Notes: a model not told the origin generated them from the sequence alone. DNA of 64,000 nucleotides from Planococcus halocryophilus (GCF_001687585.2 NZ_CP016537.2:96001-160000), one strand, 5' to 3'; shown: positions 46,656 through 59,990, numbered from the stretch's first letter. A program made the numbers and translations.

Positions 46656-47279
46656 ATGACTAAAGTAGCTTTATTAAATCAAACAGGTTCACAAGTTGGC
46701 GAAATCGAATTGAACGACCATGTATTCGGTATCCAACCAAACGAATCAGTGTTATTCGACGCAGTAGTGTCTCAACGCGCTTCACTTCGTCAAGGTAACC
46801 ATAAAGTAAAAAATCGTTCTGAAGTTGCTGGTGGTGGTAAAAAGCCATGGCGTCAAAAAGGAACTGGACGTGCTCGTCAAGGGTCGATCCGTTCACCACA
46901 ATGGCGCGGAGGCGGTATCGTATTCGGACCAACTCCACGTAGCTACAGCTACAAACTTCCTAAGAAAGTACGTCGTTTAGCTCTACGCTCTGCACTTTCA
47001 TCTGCAGTAGTTGGCGAAAACTTGATGGTACTTGAAGGATTAACATTTGATGCGCCAAAAACAAAATCTTTCAACCAGTTGATCGCAGATCTTTCAATTG
47101 GCAAAAAAGCTTTGTTCGTAACTGCTGACCTTGATGAGAACGTTGCAAAATCTGCACGTAACCTTAAAGGTATGACAGTAGTAGCAGCAGATGGTATTAA
47201 CGTATTAGACTTGCTTGGACATGACAAAATTGTTATGACTAAAGCAGCTGTCGAGAAAATTGAGGAGGTGCTTAGTTAA
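46656..47279 (+). CDS. rplD: 50S ribosomal protein L4
   Basis: Lines the exit tunnel with its long loop; in E. coli it also represses the S10 operon. The 207-residue product has the tunnel loop with [19 protein letters not shown] near residue 60, the region hit by macrolide-resistance mutations, which looks wild type. AAAGGAGGAA precedes the ATG. The stop codon overlaps the rplW ATG by one base. Confidence 0.98.
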   Translation: MTKVALLNQTGSQVGEIELNDHVFGIQPNESVLFDAVVSQRASLRQGNHKVKNRSEVAGGGKKPWRQKGTGRARQGSIRSPQWRGGGIVFGPTPRSYSYKLPKKVRRLALRSALSSAVVGENLMVLEGLTFDAPKTKSFNQLIADLSIGKKALFVTADLDENVAKSARNLKGMTVVAADGINVLDLLGHDKIVMTKAAVEKIEEVLS

Positions 47280-47563
47280 TGGAAGCACGTGATGTAATTA
47301 AACGTCCGGTCATTACTGAGCAATCGTCTGAAGTAATGGCAGAGAAAAAGTACACTTTTGAAGTGGACACTCGCGCAAATAAAACACAAGTTAAACAAGC
47401 CGTACAAGAAATCTTTGGCGTGAAGGTTGAGAAAGTCAACATCATGAACTACAAAGGCAAATTCAAACGTATGGGCAAACACGCAGGATACACTAACAAA
47501 CGCCGTAAAGCGATTGTGAAATTGACTGCTGAATCTAAAGACATCGAGTTATTCGAAATTTAA
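47279..47563 (+). CDS. rplW: 50S ribosomal protein L23
   Basis: Sits at the tunnel exit and docks trigger factor and SRP. The 94-residue product begins [16 protein letters not shown] and has [19 protein letters not shown] with the basic loop [12 protein letters not shown]. Start ATG overlaps the rplD stop by one base; GGAGGTG lies inside the end of rplD. Confidence 0.97.
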   Translation: MEARDVIKRPVITEQSSEVMAEKKYTFEVDTRANKTQVKQAVQEIFGVKVEKVNIMNYKGKFKRMGKHAGYTNKRRKAIVKLTAESKDIELFEI

Positions 47564-47609
47564 TTTTCTATAAGTTCTTATAGGACTGTTAAAGAAGGAG
47601 GGAACTAAC

Positions 47610-48440
47610 GTGGGGATCAGAAAATACAAACCTACCACTAACGGTCGTCGTAATATGACGAGTTCAGATTTCGCTGAAATCACTACGAACAAGCCTGAAA
47701 AATCGCTTCTACAACCTGTAAAGCGCAAAGGCGGCCGTAATAACCAAGGTAAAATTACTGTACGCCATCACGGTGGTGGACATAAACGTCAATACCGCGT
47801 GATCGATTTCAAACGTAACAAAGACGGCATTCCAGGACGCGTTGCTACAATCGAGTACGATCCTAACCGTTCTGCAAACATCGCATTGATTAATTATGCT
47901 GATGGTGAAAAACGTTACATCTTAGCTCCTAAAGGAGTAGAAGTTGGAACTCAAATCATGTCAGGTATCGAAGCAGATATTAAAGCAGGTAACGCATTGC
48001 CATTATCTAACATCCCGATGGGTTCTACAATCCATAACATTGAATTGAAGCCAGGTGGCGGCGGACAACTAGTTCGTTCTGCAGGAACTTCAGCTCAAGT
48101 ATTGGGTAAAGAAGGTAAATACGTAACAGTTCGTTTGCAATCAGGCGAAGTTCGCATGATCCTTGCTACTTGCCGCGCAACTATCGGCGCAGTAGGGAAT
48201 GAGCAACACGAATTAATCAATATTGGTAAAGCAGGTCGTAACCGTTGGAAGGGCAATCGCCCAACTGTACGTGGATCTGTAATGAACCCTAACGATCACC
48301 CACACGGTGGTGGTGAAGGACGTTCGCCAATCGGACGTAAATCACCAATGTCTCCATGGGGCAAACCAACTCTTGGATACAAGACACGTAAGAAAACGAA
48401 TAAATCCGATAAATTTATCGTGCGTCGTCGTAAAAAATAA
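47610..48440 (+). CDS. rplB: 50S ribosomal protein L2
   Basis: Largest early-assembly protein, near the peptidyl transferase centre and the subunit bridge. The 276-residue product starts [17 protein letters not shown], and has [17 protein letters not shown] and the C-terminal [16 protein letters not shown] with the conserved His near residue 230. The start is GTG 47610 behind AAGGAGGGA. Standard position before rpsS. Confidence 0.98.
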   Translation: MGIRKYKPTTNGRRNMTSSDFAEITTNKPEKSLLQPVKRKGGRNNQGKITVRHHGGGHKRQYRVIDFKRNKDGIPGRVATIEYDPNRSANIALINYADGEKRYILAPKGVEVGTQIMSGIEADIKAGNALPLSNIPMGSTIHNIELKPGGGGQLVRSAGTSAQVLGKEGKYVTVRLQSGEVRMILATCRATIGAVGNEQHELINIGKAGRNRWKGNRPTVRGSVMNPNDHPHGGGEGRSPIGRKSPMSPWGKPTLGYKTRKKTNKSDKFIVRRRKK

Positions 48441-48500
48441 TTTGATTCCGCTACGGTTCGCCAAAAGAACCGTGGTGCAATCACGAAGGGAGGATCCCAC

Positions 48501-48779
48501 ATGGGCCGCAGCTTGAAAAAAGGACCTTTTGTTGATGATCATCTTATGAAAAAAGTTGAAGCACAAAAGGACTCTGAGAAAAAACAAGTGATCAAAACTT
48601 GGTCTCGCCGTTCTACAATTTTCCCGACATTCATCGGACAAACAATCGCAGTATATGATGGTCGCAAGCACATTCCTGTATACGTGACTGAAGACATGGT
48701 GGGCCATAAACTAGGCGAATTCGCTCCAACGCGTAAATACGCTAGTCATGGTGCAGACGATAAGAAAACAAGACGTTAA
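48501..48779 (+). CDS. rpsS: 30S ribosomal protein S19
   Basis: Head protein that forms a complex with S13 and contacts the A-site finger. The 92-residue product starts [19 protein letters not shown] and has [17 protein letters not shown] and [29 protein letters not shown] precedes the ATG at 48501. Located between rplB and rplV. Confidence 0.98.
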   Translation: MGRSLKKGPFVDDHLMKKVEAQKDSEKKQVIKTWSRRSTIFPTFIGQTIAVYDGRKHIPVYVTEDMVGHKLGEFAPTRKYASHGADDKKTRR

Positions 48780-48798
48780 TTGAGAGGAGGATTTCCCT

Positions 48799-49140
48799 AT
48801 GCAAGCAAAAGCTGTCGCTAGAACAGTACGTATTGCTCCTCGTAAAGTCCGTTTAGTAGTAGATTTGATCCGAGGCAAGCAAATTGGCGAAGCTGTTGCG
48901 ATTTTGAACCATACTCCAAAAGCAGCAACTGTTGTTATTGAGAAGTTATTGAAATCTGCAGCTGCTAACGCTGAACACAACTACGAAATGGACCTGAATG
49001 ACTTAGTCATCAGCGAAGTATTCGTTGACGAAGGACCAACACTTAAACGTTTCCGTCCCCGTGCAATGGGACGCGCAAGCGCAATTAATAAACGCACAAG
49101 CCACATCACACTAGTGGTATCTGACCAGAAGGAGGGATAA
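48799..49140 (+). CDS. rplV: 50S ribosomal protein L22
   Basis: Spans the large subunit with a beta-hairpin that lines the exit tunnel opposite L4. The 113-residue product begins [20 protein letters not shown] and contains the tunnel hairpin [19 protein letters not shown], which appears wild type at macrolide-resistance positions. GAGAGGAGG precedes ATG 48799. rpsC starts 4 bases after its stop. Confidence 0.98.
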   Translation: MQAKAVARTVRIAPRKVRLVVDLIRGKQIGEAVAILNHTPKAATVVIEKLLKSAAANAEHNYEMDLNDLVISEVFVDEGPTLKRFRPRAMGRASAINKRTSHITLVVSDQKEG

Positions 49141-49143
49141 TTC

Positions 49144-49800
49144 GTGGGACAAAAAATACATCCAATTGGGATGCGTATCGGAATCATTCGTGATTGGGAA
49201 TCTAAATGGTACGCTGAGAAAGATTATGCTACGCTTCTTCACGAAGATATTAAAATCCGTGAATATGTTGAAGCACGTTTGAAAGAAGCTTCAGTTTCTA
49301 AAATTGAAATTGAGCGCGCTGCAAACCGTGTTAACGTAACTATTCATACTGCGAAACCAGGTATGGTAATTGGTAAAGGTGGATCTGAAGTAGAAGTACT
49401 TCGCACACAGCTTAACTCTATGACTGGCAAGCGTGTACACATCAACATTATTGAAATTAAAAGAGCTGATCTTGATGCAAGATTAGTAGCTGAAAGTGTT
49501 GCGCGTCAATTGGAAAACCGAGTGTCTTTCCGTCGTGCACAAAAACAAGCGATCCAACGCACTATGCGTTCTGGCGCTAAAGGAATCAAAACTCAAGTAT
49601 CTGGACGTCTAGGCGGCGCTGACATTGCGCGTGCTGAACACTACAGTGAAGGTACTGTTCCGCTCCATACGCTCCGCGCTGATATCGATTATGCGCATGC
49701 TGAAGCAGACACAACTTATGGTAAGCTTGGCGTAAAAGTATGGATCTACCGCGGTGAAGTCCTTCCAACTAAGAAGAAATCTGAGGAAGGAGGCAAATAA
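49144..49800 (+). CDS. rpsC: 30S ribosomal protein S3
   Basis: Forms part of the mRNA entry channel with S4 and S5 and has mRNA helicase activity with them. The 218-residue product starts [20 protein letters not shown], has a KH domain with [13 protein letters not shown] near residue 77, and the C-terminal [14 protein letters not shown]. The start is GTG 49144 with AGGAGGG in the end of rplV. The rplP start follows one base after its stop. Confidence 0.98.
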   Translation: MGQKIHPIGMRIGIIRDWESKWYAEKDYATLLHEDIKIREYVEARLKEASVSKIEIERAANRVNVTIHTAKPGMVIGKGGSEVEVLRTQLNSMTGKRVHINIIEIKRADLDARLVAESVARQLENRVSFRRAQKQAIQRTMRSGAKGIKTQVSGRLGGADIARAEHYSEGTVPLHTLRADIDYAHAEADTTYGKLGVKVWIYRGEVLPTKKKSEEGGK

Positions 49801-49801
49801 T

Positions 49802-50426
<625 letters not shown>

Positions 50427-50450
50427 TAAATCGAGAGGAGGTTTGCAAGT

Positions 50451-50714
50451 ATGACTGAGCGTAACCAACGCAAAGTATACACAGGCCGTGTTGTGTCTGA
50501 CAAAATGGACAAAACCGTTACAGTAATGGTTGAAACTCAAAAGAAGCACGCATTCTATGGCAAACGTGTAAAATACTCTAAGAAATATAAAGCTCATGAT
50601 GAGCTAAACGAAGCGAAAATGGGCGACGTAGTTCGCATCATGGAAACTCGTCCGCTATCAGCTACTAAACGTTTCCGCGTATTGGAAATTGTAGAAAAAG
50701 CGGTTATCATTTAA
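50451..50714 (+). CDS. rpsQ: 30S ribosomal protein S17
   Basis: Primary 16S 5'-domain binder with an OB fold. The 87-residue product starts [22 protein letters not shown] and has [22 protein letters not shown] and [23 protein letters not shown] precedes ATG 50451. Between rpmC and rplN, the usual order. Confidence 0.97.
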   Translation: MTERNQRKVYTGRVVSDKMDKTVTVMVETQKKHAFYGKRVKYSKKYKAHDELNEAKMGDVVRIMETRPLSATKRFRVLEIVEKAVII

Positions 50715-50761
50715 TTTAAATAATTTCGGAACCTAAGAAATTCCGGAGGGAGGTTACCTAA

Positions 50762-51130
<369 letters not shown>

Positions 51131-51165
51131 TAAATCAATGTGCCATACCAAGGAGGTGCGACAGA

Positions 51166-51477
51166 ATGCATGTTAAAAAAGGCGATACAGTTAAGGTAAT
51201 CTCAGGCAAAGACAAAGGCAAAACAGGTGTTGTTTTGACTGCTTTACCTAAGAAAGACCGTGTGCTTGTTGAAGGTGTAAACATCGTGAAAAAGCATACA
51301 AAACCGAACCAGGCAAATCCACAAGGTGGAATTGTCAGCCAAGAAGCAGCAATTCACGTTTCTAACGTAATGTTACTTGACCCTAAATCCGGCGAGCCGA
51401 CTCGTGTAGGTTATAAGGTTGAAGATGGTAAAAAAGTTCGTGTTGCAAAAAAATCCGGCGAAAAATTAGATAAATAA
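51166..51477 (+). CDS. rplX: 50S ribosomal protein L24
   Basis: Assembly initiator that binds the 5' domain of 23S rRNA. The 103-residue product starts [20 protein letters not shown], a KOW motif, and has [20 protein letters not shown] and [27 protein letters not shown] precedes the ATG. rplE follows after 27 bases. Confidence 0.97.
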   Translation: MHVKKGDTVKVISGKDKGKTGVVLTALPKKDRVLVEGVNIVKKHTKPNQANPQGGIVSQEAAIHVSNVMLLDPKSGEPTRVGYKVEDGKKVRVAKKSGEKLDK

Positions 51478-51504
51478 AATTCCTGAATGAAGGGAGGTAC
51501 ACAC

Positions 51505-52249
<745 letters not shown>

Positions 52250-52278
52250 TCCCCTAATTTGGGAAGGAGGTAAAAGTA

Positions 52279-52677
52279 ATGACAATGACAGATCCGATTG
52301 CAGATATGCTGACACGCATTCGTAATGCAAACATGGTTCGTCACGAAAAATTAGAGCTTCCGGCTTCTAATGTGAAAAAAGACATCGCTGAAATCCTTAA
52401 GCGTGAAGGTTTCGTTCGTGACGTAGAATATGTTGAAGATGATAAACAAGGCATGATCCGGATTTTCCTTAAATACGGAGCTAACAACGAACGCGTTATT
52501 ACTGGATTGAAACGTATTTCAAAACCAGGATTACGTGTTTACGCTAAAACTAACGAGGTGCCACGTGTACTAAACGGTCTTGGAATCGCTTTAGTCTCAA
52601 CATCACAAGGTTTAGTAACTGATAAAGAAGCCCGCGCGAAACAAATCGGCGGAGAAATCATAGCATACGTTTGGTAA
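52279..52677 (+). CDS. rpsH: 30S ribosomal protein S8
   Basis: Primary 16S central-domain binder; in E. coli it represses the spc operon. The 132-residue product starts [20 protein letters not shown] and has [13 protein letters not shown] and the signature [23 protein letters not shown] 52279 sits 8 bases after AAGGAGG; a second ATG at 52285 is 14 bases away and less favoured. The length of 132 equals B. subtilis S8. Confidence 0.97.
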   Translation: MTMTDPIADMLTRIRNANMVRHEKLELPASNVKKDIAEILKREGFVRDVEYVEDDKQGMIRIFLKYGANNERVITGLKRISKPGLRVYAKTNEVPRVLNGLGIALVSTSQGLVTDKEARAKQIGGEIIAYVW

Positions 52678-52707
52678 TAAGCAACAAACGAATGGAGGTG
52701 CAAAAGA

Positions 52708-53247
52708 ATGTCACGTGTAGGTAAAAAACCAATTGAGGTTCCTGCAGACGTTACAATTACTCTTGGAGACAAGAATGCTGTAACTGTTAAAGGACCTAAA
52801 GGCGAGTTAACTCGCGAATTCCATAAAGATATTACAATCGCTCTAGAAGATAACGTGCTAACATTGACACGTCCTTCAGATTCTAAAGACCACCGCACAA
52901 ACCACGGTACAACTCGTGCTTTGCTTGCAAACATGGTTACTGGAGTTTCAGAAGGATTCTCACGCACACTTGAATTAGTGGGTGTAGGTTACCGTGCTCA
53001 ATTGCAAGGTGAAAAATTGGTTCTTAACGTAGGCTACTCTCACCCGGTTGAATTCACACCGGAAAACGGAGTTACAGTTGAAGTTCCAGCTAACACTAAA
53101 GTTATTGTTAAAGGTATCGATAAAGAACGTGTTGGAGCTCTTGCTTCGAACATTCGCCAAGTACGTCCGCCAGAGCCATATAAAGGCAAAGGTATCCGTT
53201 ACGAAGGAGAAGCAGTTCGTCGTAAAGAAGGTAAAACAGGTAAATAA
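52708..53247 (+). CDS. rplF: 50S ribosomal protein L6
   Basis: Binds 23S domain VI next to the factor-binding site. The 179-residue product starts [20 protein letters not shown] and has the second-domain signature [16 protein letters not shown] near the C terminus. GGAGGTG precedes the ATG. rplR begins 33 bases downstream. Confidence 0.98.
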   Translation: MSRVGKKPIEVPADVTITLGDKNAVTVKGPKGELTREFHKDITIALEDNVLTLTRPSDSKDHRTNHGTTRALLANMVTGVSEGFSRTLELVGVGYRAQLQGEKLVLNVGYSHPVEFTPENGVTVEVPANTKVIVKGIDKERVGALASNIRQVRPPEPYKGKGIRYEGEAVRRKEGKTGK

Positions 53248-53280
53248 TGCTGCTTAGGCAGGCTGAAAGGAGTGACCTCA

Positions 53281-53643
53281 GTGATTACGAAACTCGATAA
53301 AAACGCATCTCGTAAAAAACGTCATGCACGCGTACGTTCTAAAATTACGGGTACAGCACAACGCCCACGTTTAAACGTATTCCGTTCAAATAAATACATT
53401 TACGCTCAATTGATCGACGATATGAATGGCGTTACACTTGCAAGTGCATCATCTATGGAGAAAGATTTTTCTGTAGAATCTACTGGCAACGTGGAAGCAG
53501 CAACTAAAGTCGGCGAAACAATCGCAAAACGCGCTATTGAAAACGGCTTGAAATCGGTTGTATTCGACCGCGGTGGTTATTTATATCATGGACGTGTAAA
53601 AGCGTTAGCAGAAGCTGCACGTGAAAATGGTTTACAATTTTAA
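53281..53643 (+). CDS. rplR: 50S ribosomal protein L18
   Basis: 5S rRNA-binding protein of the central protuberance, partner of L5. The 120-residue product has [20 protein letters not shown] and the C-terminal [23 protein letters not shown] 53281 lies 7-8 bases after AAAGGAG and gives [15 protein letters not shown]; an earlier in-frame GTG at 53272 overlaps that site. Length equals B. subtilis L18. Confidence 0.96.
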   Translation: MITKLDKNASRKKRHARVRSKITGTAQRPRLNVFRSNKYIYAQLIDDMNGVTLASASSMEKDFSVESTGNVEAATKVGETIAKRAIENGLKSVVFDRGGYLYHGRVKALAEAARENGLQF

Positions 53644-53663
53644 AAGAAGGAGGGACACATTTC

Positions 53664-54164
53664 ATGCGTCGTATTGATCCAAACAAACTTGAACTTGAAG
53701 AACGCGTAGTTACGATTAACCGCGTAGCGAAAGTTGTAAAAGGTGGACGTCGTTTCCGTTTCTCCGCATTAGTTGTTGTAGGCGACAAAAATGGTAATGT
53801 CGGTTTTGGTACTGGTAAAGCTCAAGAAGTTCCAGATGCTATCCGCAAAGCTATTGAAGATGCGAAGAAAAACCTAATTGAAGTACCAATGGTTAAAGGT
53901 ACAACTCCACACTTAGTAATCGGTCGTTTTGGTGCAGGCCAAATCTTAATCAAACCTGCTTCTCCGGGTACTGGTGTAATTGCTGGCGGACCTGTTCGTG
54001 CGGTACTTGAATTAGCTGGGGTACAAGATATTTTATCTAAATCTCTAGGTTCAAGCACACCAATCAACATGGTACGTGCAACTATTAACGGTTTAACTCA
54101 ATTGAAAAGTGCTGACCAAGTTGCAAAACTTCGCGGCAAATCAATAGAAGAACTGTTAGGATAG
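53664..54164 (+). CDS. rpsE: 30S ribosomal protein S5
   Basis: Accuracy protein at the mRNA entry, with S3 and S4. The 166-residue product has the double-stranded RNA-binding-like N-terminal domain with [21 protein letters not shown] and [17 protein letters not shown]; the loop around VKGGRR, known for spectinomycin resistance, looks wild type. AAGGAGGGA precedes the ATG. rpmD follows after 13 bases. Confidence 0.98.
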   Translation: MRRIDPNKLELEERVVTINRVAKVVKGGRRFRFSALVVVGDKNGNVGFGTGKAQEVPDAIRKAIEDAKKNLIEVPMVKGTTPHLVIGRFGAGQILIKPASPGTGVIAGGPVRAVLELAGVQDILSKSLGSSTPINMVRATINGLTQLKSADQVAKLRGKSIEELLG

Positions 54165-54177
54165 GAGGGAAAATCAC

Positions 54178-54360
54178 ATGGCAACTAAATTGGAAATTAC
54201 CCTCACAAAATCTGTGATCGGCGCTAAACCGTCACAACGTAAAACTGTTCAGTCATTAGGATTGCGCAAAATGCATCAAACTGTTGAGCACCAAGACAAT
54301 GCAGCCGTTCGCGGAATGATTGATAAAGTCGCTCACTTAGTAACTATTAAAGAAGTTTAA
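54178..54360 (+). CDS. rpmD: 50S ribosomal protein L30
   Basis: Small large-subunit protein without known essential catalytic role. The 60-residue product starts [20 protein letters not shown] and has the signature [19 protein letters not shown] followed by IRGM-like [19 protein letters not shown] precedes the ATG. In the standard place between rpsE and rplO. Confidence 0.97.
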   Translation: MATKLEITLTKSVIGAKPSQRKTVQSLGLRKMHQTVEHQDNAAVRGMIDKVAHLVTIKEV

Positions 54361-54393
54361 TTACGGATTTCTATAGAAGGAGGTGCCAACCAA

Positions 54394-54834
54394 ATGAAAC
54401 TTCATGAATTAAAACCGGCAGAAGGTTCACGCAGCTCGAGAAAGCGTATCGGACGCGGTATCGGTTCAGGTACTGGTAAAACAGCAGGTAAAGGTCATAA
54501 AGGTCAAAACGCACGTTCAGGCGGCGGTGTTCGTCCTGGATTTGAGGGTGGTCAAAACCCATTATTCCGTCGTTTACCAAAACGTGGATTTACCAACATT
54601 AACCGTAAGGACTATGCAGTCGTGAATGTGGAAGTGTTAAATCGTTTCGACGAAGGCACAGAAGTAACACCTGCATTGTTGATTGAAACAGGTGTTGTGA
54701 GCAACGAACGTTCTGGAATCAAAATTCTCGGCAATGGTAGCTTAGAAAAGAAATTGACAGTAAAAGCTCACAAATTCTCTGGATCAGCTAAAGAAGCGAT
54801 CGAAGCTGCTGGCGGACAAACCGAGGTGGTTTAA
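54394..54834 (+). CDS. rplO: 50S ribosomal protein L15
   Basis: Large-subunit protein with a long basic N-terminal extension into the rRNA core. The 146-residue product starts [20 protein letters not shown], is rich in Gly, Arg and Lys through residue 60, and has the C-terminal [27 protein letters not shown] precedes the ATG. The last base of the stop is the first base of the secY ATG. Confidence 0.97.
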   Translation: MKLHELKPAEGSRSSRKRIGRGIGSGTGKTAGKGHKGQNARSGGGVRPGFEGGQNPLFRRLPKRGFTNINRKDYAVVNVEVLNRFDEGTEVTPALLIETGVVSNERSGIKILGNGSLEKKLTVKAHKFSGSAKEAIEAAGGQTEVV

Positions 54835-56129
54835 TGTTTCAGACAATCTCTAATTTTATGCGCGTGACTGATATTCGAAATAAAATATTCTTTACATTAT
54901 TGATGCTCATCATTTTCCGTGTTGGAACTTTTGTTCCAGTACCGAATGTTGACGCTTCGGTTTTGCAAGCTACTGACCAGATGGGTCTGGTTGGATTCTT
55001 AAATACTTTCGGTGGAGGTGCCCTTGCTAACTTTTCGATTTTAGCAATGGGAATTATGCCATACATTACAGCATCAATCATTGTGCAATTATTGCAGATG
55101 GATGTTGTACCGAAATTTGCAGAGTGGGCGAAACAAGGAGAAGTCGGAAGACGGAAACTTGCTCAATTCACTCGCTACTTCACAATCGTTCTTGCCTTTA
55201 TTCAAGCAATCGGTATGTCTTATGGGTTTAACCAAATGTACGGAGGTTCTTTAATCCAGAATGACACGATTTCAACTTACGTTGTCATCGCTATTGTATT
55301 GACTGCAGGTACAGCGTTTCTACTGTGGCTTGGCGAGCAGATTACGGCAAAAGGTGTGGGGAACGGTATTTCGATTATCATCTTCGCAGGGATTGTCGCT
55401 GCAATACCAGGTGCTATTAACCAATTATATGCACAGCAGATTCAAGGAGCTGGAGATCAGCTTCCAATCAATATTGCCATCATGGCATTGCTTGCATTAG
55501 CTGTTGTTGCCATTACGGTTTTGGTCATTTACGTTCAACAAGCGTTGCGTAAAATACCGATTCAGTATGCAAAACGAGTTGCTGGCCGTGGTCAGACAGC
55601 AAGTGGGCAGCAAACGCATTTACCTTTGAAAGTGAACGCGGCCGGAGTAATACCGGTAATCTTTGCAGTAGCGTTTATTATTACGCCACAAACTATTGCT
55701 TCTTTCTTTGGTGCCAACGCGTTTACAGAAGCGATTCAGAATACGTTTGATTATACGCGTCCAGTCGGCATGATTATTTATGTCGCTTTGATCGTAGCAT
55801 TTACGTATTTCTACGCATTTATTCAGGTTAATCCTGAAAACGTGTCGGATAACTTGAAAAAGCAGGGTGCATATATTCCGGGAATCCGTCCGGGTAAAAA
55901 TACGCAGGATTATTTAACAAGTGTGTTATATCGATTGACATTCGTTGGCGCTATTTTCTTGGCAATTATTGCTGTTCTTCCGATTTTCTTCATTAACGTA
56001 GCTAATTTACCGCAATCGGCGCAAATCGGTGGAACAAGTCTTTTGATTGTTGTAGGTGTAGCACTAGAAACGATGAAACAATTAGAATCACAACTTGTAA
56101 AACGTCATTACAAAGGCTTTATGAAATAA
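54834..56129 (+). CDS. secY: Protein translocase subunit SecY
   Basis: Pore subunit of the SecYEG channel; SecE is at 17919. The 431-residue protein has ten hydrophobic spans, the plug region after the first span (NVDASVLQATDQMGLVGFLN), the cytoplasmic loop C4-C5 with Arg-rich RKIPIQYAKRVAGRGQ (near residue 240) for SecA and ribosome contact, and the conserved GIRPGKNTQDYL loop. It overlaps rplO by one base, as in the spc operon of B. subtilis. Confidence 0.98.
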   Translation: MFQTISNFMRVTDIRNKIFFTLLMLIIFRVGTFVPVPNVDASVLQATDQMGLVGFLNTFGGGALANFSILAMGIMPYITASIIVQLLQMDVVPKFAEWAKQGEVGRRKLAQFTRYFTIVLAFIQAIGMSYGFNQMYGGSLIQNDTISTYVVIAIVLTAGTAFLLWLGEQITAKGVGNGISIIIFAGIVAAIPGAINQLYAQQIQGAGDQLPINIAIMALLALAVVAITVLVIYVQQALRKIPIQYAKRVAGRGQTASGQQTHLPLKVNAAGVIPVIFAVAFIITPQTIASFFGANAFTEAIQNTFDYTRPVGMIIYVALIVAFTYFYAFIQVNPENVSDNLKKQGAYIPGIRPGKNTQDYLTSVLYRLTFVGAIFLAIIAVLPIFFINVANLPQSAQIGGTSLLIVVGVALETMKQLESQLVKRHYKGFMK

Positions 56130-56178
56130 TCAGTGGGATATAAAGGGGCGTGAAAGCGTCTCTTGTCCAATTGTTTGA

Positions 56179-56844
<666 letters not shown>

Positions 56845-56901
56845 TCCCCGGCGCCGGGCGCAGTTAGTTGCCTCCATGTGGCTTTAAGGAGCACCGGAGA
56901 T

Positions 56902-56946
56902 ATGAATTTTCGAGAGCTGCAAAAGCATACAAGGCTCAGGATATGA
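56902..56946 (+). CDS. Possible 14-residue leader peptide
   Basis: ATG at 56902 with AAGGAG about 10 bases upstream opens a frame MNFRELQKHTRLRI ending in TGA. I recognise no family. It could be a chance frame, a leader peptide for the structured gap, or a relic of a lost gene. Reported at low confidence only because the ribosome site is real and the gap is otherwise unexplained. Confidence 0.2.
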   Translation: MNFRELQKHTRLRI

Positions 56947-57197
56947 AAGTCGATGTAAACGCACTTTAGTGCAATTATTTATCGAAACTAGTATAATGGG
57001 TTTCGTGGAAGCATCTGTGTAACGGGTTTGGAACTCATCCAAGGCAGTCCGGGCAGTCGAGGATACATGAGACAGACTGGCTTTGCTGGATTAATGCCGC
57101 CCCGCTAATCTGCGGAGCTCGGATAATGTCTTTCAAATGTCACTCATGCATTTCTCGTGAATGAATGTACTACTACTATTCAATCAGCAAATACTGT

Positions 57198-57225
57198 TTG
57201 AAGATGAGATCCTGATTTGTATACA
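57198..57225 (+). promoter_or_regulatory. Candidate promoter just before infA
   Basis: TTGAAG (57198-57203), 16 bases, TATACA (57220-57225). The start would fall about 10 bases before the infA ATG, leaving almost no leader, so the call is uncertain. Confidence 0.4.
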
Positions 57226-57242
57226 GAAGGGAGACTGGGTCG

Positions 57243-57461
57243 ATGGCGAAAGACGATGTAATCGAAATCGAAGGAACTGTCGTTGAGACTTTGCCTAACG
57301 CGATGTTTAAAGTGGAATTGGAAAACGGTCATACGATTCTTGCGCACGTATCAGGCAAGATTCGCATGCATTTCATCCGCATTCTGCCAGGAGATAAAGT
57401 GACAGTGGAACTTTCTCCTTATGATTTAACACGCGGTCGTATCACATACCGTTTTAAATAA
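57243..57461 (+). CDS. infA: Translation initiation factor IF-1
   Basis: Binds the A site of the 30S subunit during initiation. The 72-residue OB-fold protein starts [20 protein letters not shown] and has [20 protein letters not shown] and the C-terminal [27 protein letters not shown] precedes the ATG. First gene of the alpha part; the long structured gap upstream suggests that it may have its own transcription start. Confidence 0.98.
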   Translation: MAKDDVIEIEGTVVETLPNAMFKVELENGHTILAHVSGKIRMHFIRILPGDKVTVELSPYDLTRGRITYRFK

Positions 57462-57498
57462 TCTTTTGCACTCCGGACTACTAAGGAGGTTGGGTTAG

Positions 57499-57612
<114 letters not shown>

Positions 57613-57635
57613 TATGAAGGAGGTGCATCGCACAC

Positions 57636-58001
57636 ATGGCACGTATTGCTGGTGTTGACATTCCGCGCGACAAACGCGTTGTTATTTCATTAACATATAT
57701 TTTCGGTGTTGGTAAAACAACTGCTCAGAAAGTTCTTTCTGCTGCTGGTATCTCTGAAGAAACACGAGTTCGTGATCTTACAGAAGATGAGTTGAACAAT
57801 ATCCGTGAACAATTAGATCAATACAAAATCGAAGGTGACCTTCGCCGTGAAGTTTCAATGAACATCAAACGCTTGATGGAAATTGCTAGCTTCCGAGGAA
57901 TTCGCCATCGCCGTGGACTACCTGTTCGCGGACAAAATACGAAGAATAATGCGCGTACGCGTAAAGGTCCTCGTAAAACTGTAGCTAACAAGAAAAAATA
58001 A
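57636..58001 (+). CDS. rpsM: 30S ribosomal protein S13
   Basis: Head protein that contacts P-site tRNA and forms inter-subunit bridges. The 121-residue product starts [20 protein letters not shown], has a helix-two-turns-helix with [19 protein letters not shown] and the basic tail [29 protein letters not shown] precedes ATG 57636. rpsK follows after 25 bases. Confidence 0.98.
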   Translation: MARIAGVDIPRDKRVVISLTYIFGVGKTTAQKVLSAAGISEETRVRDLTEDELNNIREQLDQYKIEGDLRREVSMNIKRLMEIASFRGIRHRRGLPVRGQNTKNNARTRKGPRKTVANKKK

Positions 58002-58008
58002 TCAGTAA

Positions 58009-58416
<408 letters not shown>

Positions 58417-58546
58417 TCGTTAATCTGAATAGGATTTTTGAACATCACGACTTACTGGATGGGTTCTGAATCGTAGCGAAAGTCTGTGACTATCGAATTC
58501 TTGATGAAACGAAAAAAAACCGACGTTTTGAAGGAGGGTAAAATGA

Positions 58547-59491
58547 ATGCTTGAAATAGAAAAACCAAAGATTGAAACGGTTGAGATCGATAATAATGCC
58601 AAGTTTGGTAAATTTGTTATTGAACCTCTTGAGCGTGGATATGGAACCACTTTAGGAAACTCCTTACGTCGAATCTTACTTTCATCTTTACCTGGCGCAG
58701 CTGTTACTTCTATTCAAATTGATGGCGTACTACACGAATTCTCCACTGTTGAAGGTGTAGAAGAAGATGTAGCAACAATTATTTTGAATATCAAGAAGCT
58801 TGCTTTGAAAATTTACTCTGACGAAGAAAAAGTCATTGAAATTGATGTAAAAGGTGATGGAACGGTTACGGCTGCAGATATCACGCACGATAGTGACGTG
58901 GAAATTCTGAATCCGGATCTATATATTGCAACAATCGCTAAAAATGGTCACTTACGTATGCGTATGTATGCGAACAGAGGCCGTGGATATGCTCGTGCAG
59001 ATCAGAACAAACGTGAAGATCTTCCGATTGGCGTTATCCCGATTGACTCTATTTACACTCCAGTTTCACGCGTTAATTTCCAAGTGGAAAACACTCGTGT
59101 GGGTCAACTAGCTCATTTCGACAAATTATCTCTTGATGTTTGGACAGATGGCAGCATTGGTCCAAAAGAGGCAATTGCACTAGGGGCAAAGATTTTTACT
59201 GAGCATTTAAATATCTTCGTAGGATTAACTGATGAGGCACAAACGGCTGAAATCATGGTTGAAAAAGAAGAAGACCAAAAAGAGAAAGTATTAGAGATGA
59301 CTATCGAAGAACTTGATCTTTCGGTTCGATCTTACAACTGCTTAAAACGTGCGGGTATCAACACGGTACACGAACTGGCAAGCAAGTCGGAAGACGACAT
59401 GATGAAAGTACGCAACCTCGGACGCAAATCACTTGAAGAAGTTAAAGTGAAGTTGGAAGATTTAGGCCTTGGACTTCGTAAAGAAGACTGA
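58547..59491 (+). CDS. rpoA: DNA-directed RNA polymerase subunit alpha
   Basis: Assembles the polymerase and contacts UP elements and activators. The 314-residue protein (same as B. subtilis) has the N-terminal dimerisation domain with [20 protein letters not shown] near residue 20 and the C-terminal domain (from about 245) with [19 protein letters not shown] and [19 protein letters not shown] precedes ATG 58547; an ATG 4 bases earlier, in another frame, meets a stop after two codons. Confidence 0.98.
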   Translation: MLEIEKPKIETVEIDNNAKFGKFVIEPLERGYGTTLGNSLRRILLSSLPGAAVTSIQIDGVLHEFSTVEGVEEDVATIILNIKKLALKIYSDEEKVIEIDVKGDGTVTAADITHDSDVEILNPDLYIATIAKNGHLRMRMYANRGRGYARADQNKREDLPIGVIPIDSIYTPVSRVNFQVENTRVGQLAHFDKLSLDVWTDGSIGPKEAIALGAKIFTEHLNIFVGLTDEAQTAEIMVEKEEDQKEKVLEMTIEELDLSVRSYNCLKRAGINTVHELASKSEDDMMKVRNLGRKSLEEVKVKLEDLGLGLRKED

Positions 59492-59537
59492 GAGTTAAGA
59501 TCGGATCCGAACTATTGAACAAAGGAGGGAAACTTCA

Positions 59538-59912
59538 ATGAGAAAGCTTCAACGTACAAGTTCTCAACGTAAAGCACTATTACGTGACCTTACAACAGAC
59601 TTAATCGTACATGAACGCATTCAAACGACTGAAGCTCGTGCGAAAGAAGTGCGTTCGACTGTAGAAAAAATGATTACACTTGGTAAACGTGGAGATCTTC
59701 ACGCTCGCCGTAAAGCAGCAGCATGGATGCGCCGTGAGTTGGTAACAACTGCAGACGCTGAAGGCAACGAAACTACAACTTATGCATTGCAAAAATTGTT
59801 TGATGATGTTGCACCACGTTACGCTGACCGTCAAGGCGGTTACACACGCATTATGAAAATGGGGCCTCGTCGCGGAGATGGCGCACCTATCGTTATTATC
59901 GAATTGGTTTAA
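59538..59912 (+). CDS. rplQ: 50S ribosomal protein L17
   Basis: Tunnel-exit region protein of the large subunit. The 124-residue product starts [20 protein letters not shown] and has [21 protein letters not shown] and [28 protein letters not shown] precedes the ATG. It is the last gene of the alpha part; a terminator starts 7 bases after its stop. Confidence 0.98.
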   Translation: MRKLQRTSSQRKALLRDLTTDLIVHERIQTTEARAKEVRSTVEKMITLGKRGDLHARRKAAAWMRRELVTTADAEGNETTTYALQKLFDDVAPRYADRQGGYTRIMKMGPRRGDGAPIVIIELV

Positions 59913-59918
59913 TCAATC

Positions 59919-59945
59919 GAAGGGGGTTAATAGCCCTCTTCTTTT
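59919..59945 (+). terminator. Terminator after rplQ
   Basis: GAAGGGGG (59919-59926), loop TTAATAG, CCCTCTTC (59934-59941) with one G-T pair, followed by TTTTA. Ends the S10-spc-alpha superoperon. Confidence 0.85.
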
Positions 59946-59960
59946 AGCATTATGATTTAT

Positions 59961-59990
59961 ACGACAATATGAAAAGCTGAGTGTTATGAT
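59961..59990 (+). promoter_or_regulatory. Promoter of the ecfA1 leader
   Basis: ACGACA (59961-59966), 18 bases, TATGAT (59985-59990) with the extended -10 element TGT. Weak -35, good extended -10. Transcription would begin near the GAGCGAGCC stem of the leader. Confidence 0.55.

Larger units (their letters stand above)
56845..57242 (+). other. Long adk-infA gap with structured RNA candidate, no map gene
   Basis: In B. subtilis this interval holds map and a small KOW-domain gene; neither is recognisable. Seen here: a perfect 12-base palindrome CCCGGCGCCGGG (56847-56858), a 14-codon frame at 56902-56946 behind AAGGAG, a TATAAT at 56992 without a good -35, and a fold at 57028-57118: hairpin TTGGA/TCCAA, a branched stem GGCA/TGCC with TCC/GGA and CAGTC/GACTG inside, and hairpin CCGC/GCGG. 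No longer coding frame is present. Function unknown. Confidence 0.55.
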
